DNA from: Streptomyces xylophagus
GTDB taxonomy: Bacteria; Actinomycetota; Actinomycetes; Streptomycetales; Streptomycetaceae
Length of the DNA: 64,000 bases
Assembly: GCF_000716435.1 (NCBI RefSeq)
Contig: NZ_JNWO01000004.1
Coordinates: 1-64,000 of the forward strand
Direction of reading: 5' to 3'
Of the stretch, positions 26,634 to 34,684 are shown piece by piece. The translations under genes and the position numbers were made by a program. The notes beneath the pieces were generated by a model, which ran no database searches, had not been told where the DNA came from, and saw nothing but the letters and a program-made list of their open reading frames with translations. Each line of letters begins with the position of its first letter. Position 1 is the stretch's first letter.

Positions 26634-26972
26634 TCAGCTCTCCTTCGGCCCGGCCTGCTGGACCACCTCGAAGGTCCACAGCGTCGCGTCCGTCGCGGCG
26701 GGCTTCGGCCGCTCACCCTGCGGGGCGCCCTCCTTGGGGCCGCCGCGGTGGGCGGCCTGGCCCATCCCGGACATCCAGTTCTGGAAGTCCTCCTCGGCAC
26801 GCCAGCGCGTGTAGACGAGGTAGGTGTCGGTGCCCTCGACGGGCCGCAGCAGCTCGAACCACTCGAAACCGTCCGAGCCGTCCACCGTCCCGGCCCGGTT
26901 CGCGAACCGCTTCTCCAGCGTCTCGCGCTGCTCTTCGGGGACGGTGAGTACGTTGATCTTCACGATGCTCAT
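26634..26972 (-). CDS. Antibiotic biosynthesis monooxygenase (ABM) family protein
   Basis: A 112-residue ferredoxin-like ABM domain: MSIVKINVLTVPEEQRETLEKRF, then FEWFELLRPVEGTDTYLVYTRW. Family members are small cofactor-free oxygenases or haem-degrading enzymes (MhuD/IsdG-like). The NxxxxW region is only partly evident, so haem degradation is a guess. Its ATG overlaps the TetR stop as ATGA, so it is translated from the same message as the TetR and SDR genes. The C-terminal 35 residues are Lys/Pro-rich. Confidence 0.85.
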   Translation of the reverse strand: MSIVKINVLTVPEEQRETLEKRFANRAGTVDGSDGFEWFELLRPVEGTDTYLVYTRWRAEEDFQNWMSGMGQAAHRGGPKEGAPQGERPKPAATDATLWTFEVVQQAGPKES

Positions 26973-27592
26973 GGGCCCATTGTCACAGTCGCCGCCGGGC
27001 TCGATTCGTCGCGGGTCACCCGCCGCACCAGGTCCACCCAGGTGGCCTGGAGACGGGCTACGGGGACGCCGCACCCGACGTGCAGATAGTCCCCCGTCTC
27101 GAAGTTGGCGAAGGCGAGCAGCGCGTGGGCCAGCATGTCGTGGTCCCCGTCGACTCCCGCTTCCGCCACGAGGGTTGAGACGTGGTGGTGGAAGGCGCGT
27201 CCGGTGTCGGAGGCGTGCCGGCGTTCGTGGAGGACCTGGCGGCCCAGCGCGGCGCCGAGGTCCGCGTCGGCGGCGACGCGCGCGATCAGGGCACGGCCGA
27301 ACGCGGTCAGCCGGTCCCTCGCGGCGGCCCCCGGTCCCAGGGGCGGCGGACCCGAGGTGTACGCCTCGTGGAAGTCGGCCTCGGCCTCGCCGAGCAGCGC
27401 GAGCAGCAGCCCGTCGCGGTCGCCGAAGCGCCGGAAGAGCGTGCCCTTTCCCACCCCGGCCGCCTCCGCGACCTCGTGCATCGTCACGTGCTCCGCGCCC
27501 CGCTCGGCCACCAGCCGGGCGGCGGCCTCCAGCAGCCGGACCCGGTTGCGGGCGGCGTCGGACCGCTCGGCGGGGACGTCCTCGGGTGTCAC
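26969..27592 (-). CDS. TetR-family regulator
   Basis: A 207-residue protein from GTG 27592, which overlaps the SDR stop as GTGA. The HTH (RLLEAAARLVAERGAEHVTM, then VAEAAGVGKGTLFRRFGDRDGLL) is standard. The C-terminal domain includes a His-rich patch (HHHVSTLVAEAG). It is the middle gene of a three-gene operon in which each junction overlaps. That implies it controls its own operon (SDR upstream, ABM downstream). Confidence 0.92.
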   Translation of the reverse strand: MTPEDVPAERSDAARNRVRLLEAAARLVAERGAEHVTMHEVAEAAGVGKGTLFRRFGDRDGLLLALLGEAEADFHEAYTSGPPPLGPGAAARDRLTAFGRALIARVAADADLGAALGRQVLHERRHASDTGRAFHHHVSTLVAEAGVDGDHDMLAHALLAFANFETGDYLHVGCGVPVARLQATWVDLVRRVTRDESSPAATVTMGP

Positions 27593-28338
27593 GCCCGGAC
27601 GCCGCTGAGCTGCGCGAGGACGGTGTCGTAGGAGCCGTTGGCCTCCGCTTCGCGCACGAACCGGGCGCGTTCCACGACGAGTTCCCTCGCGTCGGGGTTC
27701 TCGCGCAGCAGGTCGAGGGTCTCGGTGAGGAAGTCGTCCAGCGGCATGGAGTTCTCGTCGTCCTGCTGGCCCAGCAGGGTTGTGCGCACGCCGGGCGGCG
27801 CGACCTCGATCACCTGGACGCCGGTGTCGGCCAGTTGGACGCGCAGGCTCTCCGAGAAGGAGTGCAGCGCGGCCTTGGTCGCGTTGTAGGTCGGGGTGAC
27901 CGGCAGCGGGACGAACGCCAGCGCGGAGGTGACGTTCATGACGGCCGCGTCGTCCTTGCCGGTCAGCAGCGGCAGGAAGGCGTACGTCATCCGGATCGTG
28001 CCGAGCAGGTTGACCGTGACGTGGTCCTCGGCGACCGGGAGGGAGGCCGGGTCGAGGAGGTTCTCGCGCAGCATGATGCCGGCGTTGTTGACCAGGACGT
28101 TCAGCTCCGGGTGCGCGGCCCGCACCTGCTCGGCGGTGCGGGTGATCGACGCCGGGTCCGTGACGTCGAGGACGAGCGCCTCGATGCCCGGGTGCTCGGC
28201 CGCGATCTCGTCCAGCAGCTCCTTGCGCCGGCCGGCGACGATCACCTTGTTGCCGGCCTCGTGCAGGCGCAGGGCCAGGCCGAGGCCGATGCCCGAGGTG
28301 CCGCCGGTGATCAGGATCGTGTTGCCGGTCATCTTCAT
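27589..28338 (-). CDS. Short-chain dehydrogenase (DltE-like)
   Basis: A 249-residue classical SDR. It has the NAD(P) motif TGGTSGIGLGLA near residue 11, the NNAG motif (VLVNNAGIM), the catalytic Ser in NVTSALAF and YNATK as the YxxxK pair. The Arg pair in VAGRRKE suggests NADP preference. The sequence is of the DltE-like group, whose substrates are mostly unknown. First gene of the SDR-TetR-ABM operon, divergent from the MmyB-type regulator at 28497. Confidence 0.92.
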   Translation of the reverse strand: MKMTGNTILITGGTSGIGLGLALRLHEAGNKVIVAGRRKELLDEIAAEHPGIEALVLDVTDPASITRTAEQVRAAHPELNVLVNNAGIMLRENLLDPASLPVAEDHVTVNLLGTIRMTYAFLPLLTGKDDAAVMNVTSALAFVPLPVTPTYNATKAALHSFSESLRVQLADTGVQVIEVAPPGVRTTLLGQQDDENSMPLDDFLTETLDLLRENPDARELVVERARFVREAEANGSYDTVLAQLSGVRA

Positions 28339-28496
28339 GGGGGTCTCTCCTTGGGGATTTCTCCTCGGGGGGGCGCTGCTCCGACCGTAGGAGCGGTCTC
28401 GCGGGGGCGGGAGAGGAAGGCTTATCCATGGATCGGGGATCCCTGGCTGGGTCGGCGGAAAGCGGCGACGATGGAGGTCACGGACGGGAGAGGGCG

Positions 28497-29348
28497 ATGG
28501 CGGGCATGGAGAAGAAGGCGCTGGCGGAGTTCCTGCGCCGGCGGCGCGAGGCGCTGCGCCCCCATGACGTCGGGCTGGTCGAGGGCCCGCGCCGGCGGAC
28601 CCGGGGGCTGCGCCGCGAGGAGGTCGCCCAGCTCGCCGGCATGTCCACCGACTACTACGCCCGCCTGGAGCAGCAGCGCGCCCCGCAGCCCTCCGTGCAG
28701 ATCACCACCGCCCTCGCGCGGGCCCTGCGGCTGACCCCGGACGAACGCGACCACCTCTTCGCGCTCATCGGCCACAACGCCCCGGTCCGCTTCCAGCGCT
28801 CCGAGCACGTCAGCCCGACGCTGATGAGGGTCCTGGAGCGCCTGAACGACGACACCCCGGCGATCGTGCTGACCGACATGGCCGACACCCTCGCCATGAA
28901 CCCGATCGCCACCGCACTCCTCGGCGACCAGACACGGCACACGGGACTGGCGCGCAGCGCCTACTACCGCTGGTTCACCGACCCCGCCGACCGGCTGGTG
29001 TACCCGGCGGAGGACCACCCCCGGCACAGCCGCACCCAGGCGGCCCGGCTGCGCGCCGCGCTCACGGCCGACGGCGGCGACCCCCGGGCGGCCCGGATCG
29101 TCGCCGAACTCCGCGAACGCAGCCCGGAGTTCGTCCGCGTGTGGGAACTCCAGGAGGTCGCCCAGCGGTACGGCGAGAGCAAGACGATCCTGCATCCCTC
29201 CCTCGGCCGGATCGACGTCGACGCCCAGGTCCTGTTCACCGAGAACCGCGCCCAGACCCTGGTGGTCATGACCGCCCGCCCCGGCACCGAGAGCCAGGGC
29301 AAGCTCGAACTGCTCTCCGTCATAGGGCACCAGCAGCTCACGCCCTGA
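28497..29348 (+). CDS. XRE-family regulator with MmyB-like ligand domain
   Basis: ATG 28497 is preceded by GGGAGAGGG. Of 283 residues, the first 85 form an XRE HTH (LRREEVAQLAGMSTDYYARL). The remainder is a PAS-like MmyB domain with the typical PAIVLTDMADTLAMNPIATALLGD and YYRWFTDP segments, which in this family bind fatty-acyl or other ligands. It is divergent from the SDR operon. In many actinobacteria this arrangement means the MmyB protein controls the neighbouring SDR; that is inference here. Confidence 0.93.
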   Translation: MAGMEKKALAEFLRRRREALRPHDVGLVEGPRRRTRGLRREEVAQLAGMSTDYYARLEQQRAPQPSVQITTALARALRLTPDERDHLFALIGHNAPVRFQRSEHVSPTLMRVLERLNDDTPAIVLTDMADTLAMNPIATALLGDQTRHTGLARSAYYRWFTDPADRLVYPAEDHPRHSRTQAARLRAALTADGGDPRAARIVAELRERSPEFVRVWELQEVAQRYGESKTILHPSLGRIDVDAQVLFTENRAQTLVVMTARPGTESQGKLELLSVIGHQQLTP

Positions 29349-29350
29349 CC

Positions 29351-29532
29351 TCACCCTTCGACGCGCCGGGCCCGCCCGTCCGCGCGGAACGTGCGCCGGT
29401 ACGTCTCCGGCGGCACCCCTCCCGAACTGCCGCCACCAGCACGGGAGTCGGCTCCTCAGCGACCTCGTGGCAGGCCGGGACGACGACCGTACGGGCGCCC
29501 GTGAGCGCGTCGAACCCGACCCGCACCGCCCG
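29351..29532 (-). pseudogene. Remnant of a GlxA/AraC-type regulator
   Basis: On the minus strand one frame encodes ARTVVVPACHEVAEEPTP, a hallmark of the DJ-1/PfpI-like domain of GlxA regulators. A second frame, joined near 29418, encodes GVPPETYRRTFR followed by a stop at 29351, the end of an AraC HTH domain. About 200 intervening residues of a normal protein are missing and the frames disagree. So this is a decayed gene with an internal deletion, not an active regulator. Confidence 0.7.
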
Positions 29533-29777
29533 TCTGGAGTGCTCACCCTCGGCGTTCTCACCGACGCCCGCGACGTCCTCGCGGCGCTGGATCTTTCGGG
29601 TGATCTGTCGGCAACATAACAGACGTAACGTTTCCTCACTTCGGGCGCTGAGCTGGGCTTTTGTGGAAAATCGGCCGGAACTGTTCAAGTGTTCGGATCG
29701 CGTCACGTTCCCGACCCGATCTTGATCCGATCTACAGTCGTGCCGCTCGTCCAAGATCACTTCCGAACGAGGCGTGT
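29533..29777. other. Promoter-containing upstream region of the FabH-like gene
   Basis: About 245 bp with AT-richer stretches than the surroundings (near 29617-29640 and 29690-29740). A TACAGT hexamer at 29730 could be a -10 element. No gene on either strand is convincing here. Confidence 0.35.
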
Positions 29778-31211
29778 GTGACCCTCCGACTGCCCAGCGC
29801 AGCCCCCCACTTGACGACGCCGCAGACGGCCGTCCTCGAGAGCATCGCCGGTTTCGTCCCGCCGGACGCGGTGGCGAACGACGCCCTGCCCGCCGCGTGG
29901 GGCGTCGACGACGCCTGGGTCCGCAGACGCACCGGCATCGGCGAACGCCACCGAGCGGCACCGGGCGTGGCCACCGGCGACCTCGCGCTGGAGGCGGCCC
30001 GCCGCGCACTGGCGGTCGCCGGCCGGCCCCTCGTGGACGCCGTGATCGTCGCCACCTCCACACCGGACCGCCCGATGCCGGCCATGGCACCCCGCCTCGC
30101 CACCCGCCTCGGACTCGGCGGGACCGCCGCATGGGACGTGTCCGCCGCGTGCAGCGGATTCGTCTACGGCCTCGCCGCCGCCGTCGGCGCCCTGAACTCG
30201 GGGTGCGCCGACCGTGTCCTGCTGGTCACCGCCGAGGTGTACTCGACGCTGCTCGACCCGCGGGACCGTTCCGCCGGAATCCTGTTCGGCGACGGCGCCG
30301 CGGCGGTCGTCCTGCGGCGCGGTGAGCGGGGCGAGCCGGGGAGCGTGCTGGCGCTGGACCTCGGCAGCGACGGCTCGGGCGAGGATCTGATCCAGGTGCC
30401 CGGTGGCGGTGCGCTGGAGCGTGCCCGCTCCGACGAATACGCCCCGGACGACCGTTATTTCCGTATGCGGGGACGTGAGGTGTTCCAGCACGCGGTCACC
30501 CGTATGACCCAGTCCGCCCAGACCGTGCTCAAGCGCGCGAGCTGGGCGGCCGAGGACGTGGACCGCTTCTGCGCCCACCAGGCCAACGCCCGCATCCTCT
30601 CCGCCGTCGGCGACCGCATCCCGGTACCGCCCGACCGCCACATCACCAACATCGAGCGGGTCGGCAACACCGGCGCCGCCTCCATCCCCCTGGCCCTCGC
30701 CGACGCCGCCGCGTGGGGCGAACTCCACGCCGGTCAACGGGTGTTGCTGACGGCCTTCGGCGCGGGGCTGACCTGGGGCTCGGCGGTCCTGGTATGGCCG
30801 GAACTGCCGAGCGTGCCGCGCATCGAGGCCGTCGACCTGGCGGTGGATGCGGGCGCGGACCTGGTGGTGGATGCGGGGGCCGACCTGGCGGTGGTGGCCG
30901 GCGCGGACCTGGCCGCCGACGCCGTTGCCGACCTGGCAGTGGGGGCTGCCACCGACTCGGCTGTGGGTGTCGCTGCCGACCCGGCTGTAGATGCTGCCGT
31001 CGGTGCGGTCGACGACCTTGCCGTGAGTGCCGCTGCCGAAGCGATCACGGATGCCGTCGCCGATCCGACCGTGGGTACCGCTGCCGATCCGGCCATGGGC
31101 GCCGTTGCGGACCCGGCCGCCGGTACCGCTACCGACCCGGCGCTGGATGCCCACCCCGACCCGGCCGAGGACTCCGCCCCCGACTCCTCCGTACAGATCC
31201 CGATCGTCTGA
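29778..31211 (+). CDS. FabH-like 3-oxoacyl-ACP synthase III with octapeptide-repeat tail
   Basis: GTG 29778 places the start at the family N-terminus. Residues 1-344 form a complete KAS III: catalytic Cys in VSAACSGFVYG, His in CAHQANARI, Asn in NTGAASIPLA, and the FGDGAAAVVL loop. Decarboxylative condensation of an acyl-CoA starter with malonyl-ACP is the family reaction. Residues 345-477 are an Ala/Asp-rich tail of about 15 octapeptides with consensus D-L/P-A-V-x-A-x-A, which no FabH I know carries. The next gene is an ACP, so the tail might hold partner enzymes together. First gene of a small lipid cluster. Confidence 0.9.
   Translation: MTLRLPSAAPHLTTPQTAVLESIAGFVPPDAVANDALPAAWGVDDAWVRRRTGIGERHRAAPGVATGDLALEAARRALAVAGRPLVDAVIVATSTPDRPMPAMAPRLATRLGLGGTAAWDVSAACSGFVYGLAAAVGALNSGCADRVLLVTAEVYSTLLDPRDRSAGILFGDGAAAVVLRRGERGEPGSVLALDLGSDGSGEDLIQVPGGGALERARSDEYAPDDRYFRMRGREVFQHAVTRMTQSAQTVLKRASWAAEDVDRFCAHQANARILSAVGDRIPVPPDRHITNIERVGNTGAASIPLALADAAAWGELHAGQRVLLTAFGAGLTWGSAVLVWPELPSVPRIEAVDLAVDAGADLVVDAGADLAVVAGADLAADAVADLAVGAATDSAVGVAADPAVDAAVGAVDDLAVSAAAEAITDAVADPTVGTAADPAMGAVADPAAGTATDPALDAHPDPAEDSAPDSSVQIPIV
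30831..31190 (+). repeat. 24-bp tandem repeats encoding the synthase tail
   Basis: About 15 imperfect 24-bp units (eight codons) lie at the 3' end of the FabH-like gene. The first three (DLAVDAGA, DLVVDAGA, DLAVVAGA) are the most alike and later ones have diverged. The reading frame is kept throughout. Confidence 0.8.
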
Positions 31212-31253
31212 GACCTCGCCCGTCCCCGGGCGGCCCCGCTTTCCGACCGGCGT

Positions 31254-31276
31254 TTGACCTGCTCGAAACAGGTCAA
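31254..31276. promoter_or_regulatory. Inverted repeat between synthase and ACP genes
   Basis: TTGACCTG and its complement CAGGTCAA flank a 7-nt loop, 53 bp before the ACP start. It may be an operator, an mRNA hairpin or a partial terminator. Confidence 0.45.
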
Positions 31277-31329
31277 GCGTCCCGATTTCCGCGCTTGTCG
31301 CGCTCGTCGCGCCCGTCGAAAGGAACGCC

Positions 31330-31563
31330 ATGTCCCCCGTGCAGACCGCCGTGACCGCCGTACTCACCCAGAAGTTCGAGGTCAGCCCCGAGAGCATCCG
31401 GCCGGAGGCCACCCTGGAGAGCCTCGACCTGGACTCCCTCGCGCTGGCCGAACTCGCCCTGGCGCTCCAGGAGGAGCTGGGGGTTCCGGTGGCGGAGGAA
31501 GAGGCCGCCAAGAACAGCACCGTGGGTGGACTCGTCGCCGCGCTGAACGCCAAGCGGGCGTGA
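31330..31563 (+). CDS. Acyl carrier protein
   Basis: A 77-residue ACP. The phosphopantetheine-attachment serine lies near residue 36 in LDLDSLALAEL, the canonical DSL motif. Helices before and after are standard (VQTAVTAVLTQKF, ALALQEELGV). The start follows AAAGGAACGCC. Its stop overlaps the start of the FabF-like gene (TGATG), so the two proteins should be made together. It probably carries the growing chain of the orphan cluster. Confidence 0.95.
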   Translation: MSPVQTAVTAVLTQKFEVSPESIRPEATLESLDLDSLALAELALALQEELGVPVAEEEAAKNSTVGGLVAALNAKRA

Positions 31564-32798
31564 TGCCGGCATCCCGCACGCCCGTCTCCGTCACCGGCCT
31601 GGGGCTCATCACCCCGGCCGGGGTCGGCCGTGAGGAGACCTGGGAGGGGGTCCTGAGCGGGCGGTCCCGCGCGGACACGGACCCCGAACTCAAGGGCTGC
31701 GCCGTCGACTTGTCCTGCCGTATTCCCGTCATGACCCCGGAACAGGCCCGGATCGGCGGCGGCAAGGCCTGGCGCATGGGCCGCTTCAGTCAGCTCGCCG
31801 TGCTCGCCGCGCGCGAGGCGGTCGCGGACGCCGGGCTCGACCCCGCCGGGTGGGACGGTGCGCGGGTCGCCGTCGTGATCGGTTCGGGTCTCGCCGGGGC
31901 CATGCACCTGGAGGACCAGACGCTCCGCCATCACCAGGGCGGCCCCGACCTCGTGTCGCCCGCGCTCGTGCCCATGCTGATCTCCAACATGGCCGCTGGG
32001 GAAGTGTCGTTGGACCTCGGCGCCCACGGCCCGTCCATGGCGACCGAGACCGCCTGCGCCTCGGGGGCCAGCGCCCTGGCCGTCGCACGCCAGTTGCTGC
32101 TCGCGGGGCTGTGCGACATCGCGGTGGCGGGCGGCACAGAGGCGGCTGTCACCCCGGTGATTGCGTCCGGCTTCCAGCGGATGGGCGCGCTGTCGACCCG
32201 TGTCGACGAACCCGGCGCGGCCTCCCGGCCCTTCGCGGCGGACCGGGACGGGTTCGTGATCTCCGAGGGCGCCGCCGTACTCGTCCTGGAGCGGGAGGCG
32301 GACGCATTGGCTCGTGGACAGCGGCGGTACGCCCGGCTCGCGGGAGTCGGCCAGACCTCCGACGCGTATCACCCGACTGCCCCTGATCCCAGGGGAGTTC
32401 ATGCCGAGGCCGCGTTGCGGGTGGCGCTGGCGGAGGCGGGACTCGGCCCTGTCGACGTCGATCACGTCAACGCACACGGCACCTCGACCCTCCTCAACGA
32501 CCTGACCGAGGCCGAGTTGATCGGGCGCGTGCTGCGGCGGCGGCCAAGTGTCACCGCCGCCAAGGGAGTTCTCGGGCACAGCCTCGGCGCGGCCGGTGCG
32601 ATCGAAGCCGCGCTCACCGCCCTCACCGTGCACCGCTCCACCGTGCCGCCGATCGCCAACCTCACCCCGGACAACCTCCCTTTCGACCTGGACTGCGTGA
32701 CCGGCGCGCCCCGCCCACAGCGCGTCCGGGCCGCCGTCAGCCACTCCTTCGGCTTCGGCGGCCACAACGTGGTCCTGCTCTTCACCAACGAGGACTGA
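31563..32798 (+). CDS. FabF-like 3-oxoacyl-ACP synthase II
   Basis: A 411-residue KAS II with catalytic Cys in TACASGASAL, the first His in NAHGTST, and the Lys and second His in AAKGVLGHSLGAAG. All four catalytic positions are intact, so it should decarboxylate malonyl-ACP and elongate. It begins within the ACP stop codon. No chain-length-factor paralogue follows, so it is not a minimal aromatic polyketide synthase. No ketoreductase or dehydratase is present nearby, so these must come from primary fatty-acid synthesis or the product keeps its keto group. Confidence 0.95.
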   Translation: MPASRTPVSVTGLGLITPAGVGREETWEGVLSGRSRADTDPELKGCAVDLSCRIPVMTPEQARIGGGKAWRMGRFSQLAVLAAREAVADAGLDPAGWDGARVAVVIGSGLAGAMHLEDQTLRHHQGGPDLVSPALVPMLISNMAAGEVSLDLGAHGPSMATETACASGASALAVARQLLLAGLCDIAVAGGTEAAVTPVIASGFQRMGALSTRVDEPGAASRPFAADRDGFVISEGAAVLVLEREADALARGQRRYARLAGVGQTSDAYHPTAPDPRGVHAEAALRVALAEAGLGPVDVDHVNAHGTSTLLNDLTEAELIGRVLRRRPSVTAAKGVLGHSLGAAGAIEAALTALTVHRSTVPPIANLTPDNLPFDLDCVTGAPRPQRVRAAVSHSFGFGGHNVVLLFTNED

Positions 32799-32878
32799 CG
32801 ACCGGGGACTGACGACCGAGGGCCGAGGGCTGTCGGCCGAGGACCGAACAGAGGCCGGCCTTGACCGAGGAAGGACCA

Positions 32879-33874
32879 ATGACCGTTCACAGCACCATCG
32901 TTCACGCCACCGTCCACATCCCCGAGGGACGCCAGAGCGTGACCGCCGTGGAGGACCGGTTCCGCGCGGCCAGTCCCGCCGTACCGCTGTCGCGCGGAGT
33001 GCTCCAGCGCATGTACGGCCTTGCCGAGCGCACCGTCGCCGACGACCGGGAGCAGCCCTCCGACCTGGCCGTGCACGCGGCCCGGCGCCTGTTCGAGGAC
33101 ACCGGCACCGATCCGGGCGGCGTCGACCTGCTGCTCTACGCCGGCATCCTCGCCGACATGGAGGAGCCGGCCACCGCCCATGTCGTCGCCGACAAACTCG
33201 GCCTGGGCTGCCCGGTGTTCGACCTGAAGAACGCCTGCAACGGAGTCCTCAACGCCCTGGAGGTCGCCGACGCGTTCATCCGGGGCGGCCAGTACCGCCG
33301 GGTGCTGGTGACCACCGCCGAGGTCAGCACCCGGGAGAGCCGCTGGCAGGTGGACGACCCGGCCGACCTGCTCACCGCGCTGCCGAGCCTCAGCACCGGT
33401 GACATGGGCTCGGCCCTGCTGGTGGAGGCGGGTGAGCGGCCCGGCATCCTCGGCTCCCGGTTCTTCGCCAACTCCTGGGGCTGGCGGGCGGCGACCCTGC
33501 CCAACCCGTACGCGCAGCACCGCACGCTCGGCCATCTCCGTATCGACTCCGCCCAGTTGGTGGGCTCCTTCGACGGGCTTCCTCGCAAAGTACGGGGTGC
33601 CCTACGGGAGTTGGGCGTCAACGGCGACGACCTCGACCTCGTCTGTGTGCACCAGCCGTCGGTGCCGTTCACCAAGGTCGCCTGCGACTGGATCGGCGTC
33701 GACCCGAGCCGCGTCCTGGCCACCTTCCCCACTCACGGCAACGTGGCGACCAACACCATCCCCCTGCAACTTGCCGCCGCCCTCGACAGCGGACGCCTCC
33801 AACGCGGCGACCTGGTCGGCATGTTCGGCTTCGCGAGCGGCGCCAGCGCGGGAGTGGTCGTCTGCCGCTGGTGA
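32879..33874 (+). CDS. Second FabH/OleA-like ketosynthase
   Basis: A 331-residue thiolase-fold enzyme from ATG 32879 (GAGGAAGGA upstream). The catalytic Cys is in LKNACNGVLNA, the His in CVHQPSVPF, and the Asn in HGNVATNT. Sequence around these is closer to OleA/HMG-synthase-like or specialised KAS III than to housekeeping FabH. Such enzymes join two acyl chains or release a chain on a small acceptor. It probably performs the last or a chain-joining condensation; the product is unknown. Confidence 0.88.
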   Translation: MTVHSTIVHATVHIPEGRQSVTAVEDRFRAASPAVPLSRGVLQRMYGLAERTVADDREQPSDLAVHAARRLFEDTGTDPGGVDLLLYAGILADMEEPATAHVVADKLGLGCPVFDLKNACNGVLNALEVADAFIRGGQYRRVLVTTAEVSTRESRWQVDDPADLLTALPSLSTGDMGSALLVEAGERPGILGSRFFANSWGWRAATLPNPYAQHRTLGHLRIDSAQLVGSFDGLPRKVRGALRELGVNGDDLDLVCVHQPSVPFTKVACDWIGVDPSRVLATFPTHGNVATNTIPLQLAAALDSGRLQRGDLVGMFGFASGASAGVVVCRW

Positions 33875-33922
33875 ACCACGACAACGCCCCGGCCCACGGC
33901 ACCGTACGAAGGTGAAAGCACC

Positions 33923-34684
33923 ATGACCACGACTCCCACCCCCCGCATTCCGCCCCTTCCACCCGCCGAATGGCCCCCGGTCCTACGGGCGTTGCTCGCC
34001 GACTCCCACCAGGACGGCCCCGGCCGCGAGAACCTCTTCGGCACCCTCGCCCACCACCCCGCCCTGGCCCACGCCTGGCTCTCCCTCGCCCGCGTCCTCA
34101 CCCACGAGGGAACCCTCGGCCACCGCAGACGCGAGCTGATCATCCTGCGCGTGGCCCACCGGCTCGACGCGCCCTACGTCCACCGCCGGCACCGCACACC
34201 GGCCGCGGACGCCGGGCTGACGGACGTCGAGATCGACGCCACGGCGGCCGGACTCGACGCCCATCCCTGGGCGGAAGAGGACAGCGCCCTGCTGGAGGCG
34301 GCCGACCTGCTCGCCGTCAACTCCCCGGTTCCCGACGGCCTTTGGGGCCGTCTCGCCCGGTCCCTCAGTCCCGGTCAACTCGTCGAACTCCTGGTCCTGG
34401 CGGGCCAGACCGCCACCATGTGCGCCACGCTCAACACCCTCCGCACCCCCTCCGACCGGCAGCCCTCCCTCCTCGTACTCCTGGACCGGGAGCGCTGTTG
34501 CAGCGCGGGCCAGTGCGTCGGTGCCGCGCCCGAGGTGTTCGAGCAGGGCGAGTCGGACGGCCTGGTCGGCCTGCTCGTACCGGAGCCGGATGCCCGGTAC
34601 GCCGACGAGGTGCGCTTCGCCGCCGACCTGTGCCCCAGCGGAGCCATCACGCTCGTCGACCACGAGGAGGCCACCCACCCATGA
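33923..34684 (+). CDS. Carboxymuconolactone-decarboxylase-like/ferredoxin fusion
   Basis: A 253-residue two-domain protein. Residues about 25-160 resemble AhpD/CMD-fold proteins (RRRELIILRVAHRLDAPYVHRRHR), although the redox Cys of AhpD is absent. Residues about 175-250 form a [3Fe-4S] ferredoxin of the type that serves P450s: LDRERCCSAGQCVGAAPEVF and, later, DLCPSGAI supply the Cys ligands. Its stop overlaps the P450 start as ATGA. The ferredoxin half is very likely the electron donor of that P450. The CMD half may act on, or bind, the P450 substrate. I know no common family with this fusion. Confidence 0.88.
   Translation: MTTTPTPRIPPLPPAEWPPVLRALLADSHQDGPGRENLFGTLAHHPALAHAWLSLARVLTHEGTLGHRRRELIILRVAHRLDAPYVHRRHRTPAADAGLTDVEIDATAAGLDAHPWAEEDSALLEAADLLAVNSPVPDGLWGRLARSLSPGQLVELLVLAGQTATMCATLNTLRTPSDRQPSLLVLLDRERCCSAGQCVGAAPEVFEQGESDGLVGLLVPEPDARYADEVRFAADLCPSGAITLVDHEEATHP

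Noticed and set aside
30831..31200. Frameshift at the end of the FabH-like gene producing a spurious tail
   Set aside because: The repeat keeps an eight-codon period in one frame for about 130 residues with Asp/Ala consensus, so it looks translated and not out of frame.
29757..32879. Long minus-strand open frame opposite the ketosynthase cluster
   Set aside because: The plus strand has intact KAS and ACP motifs; the minus frame has no recognisable domain and low-complexity composition.
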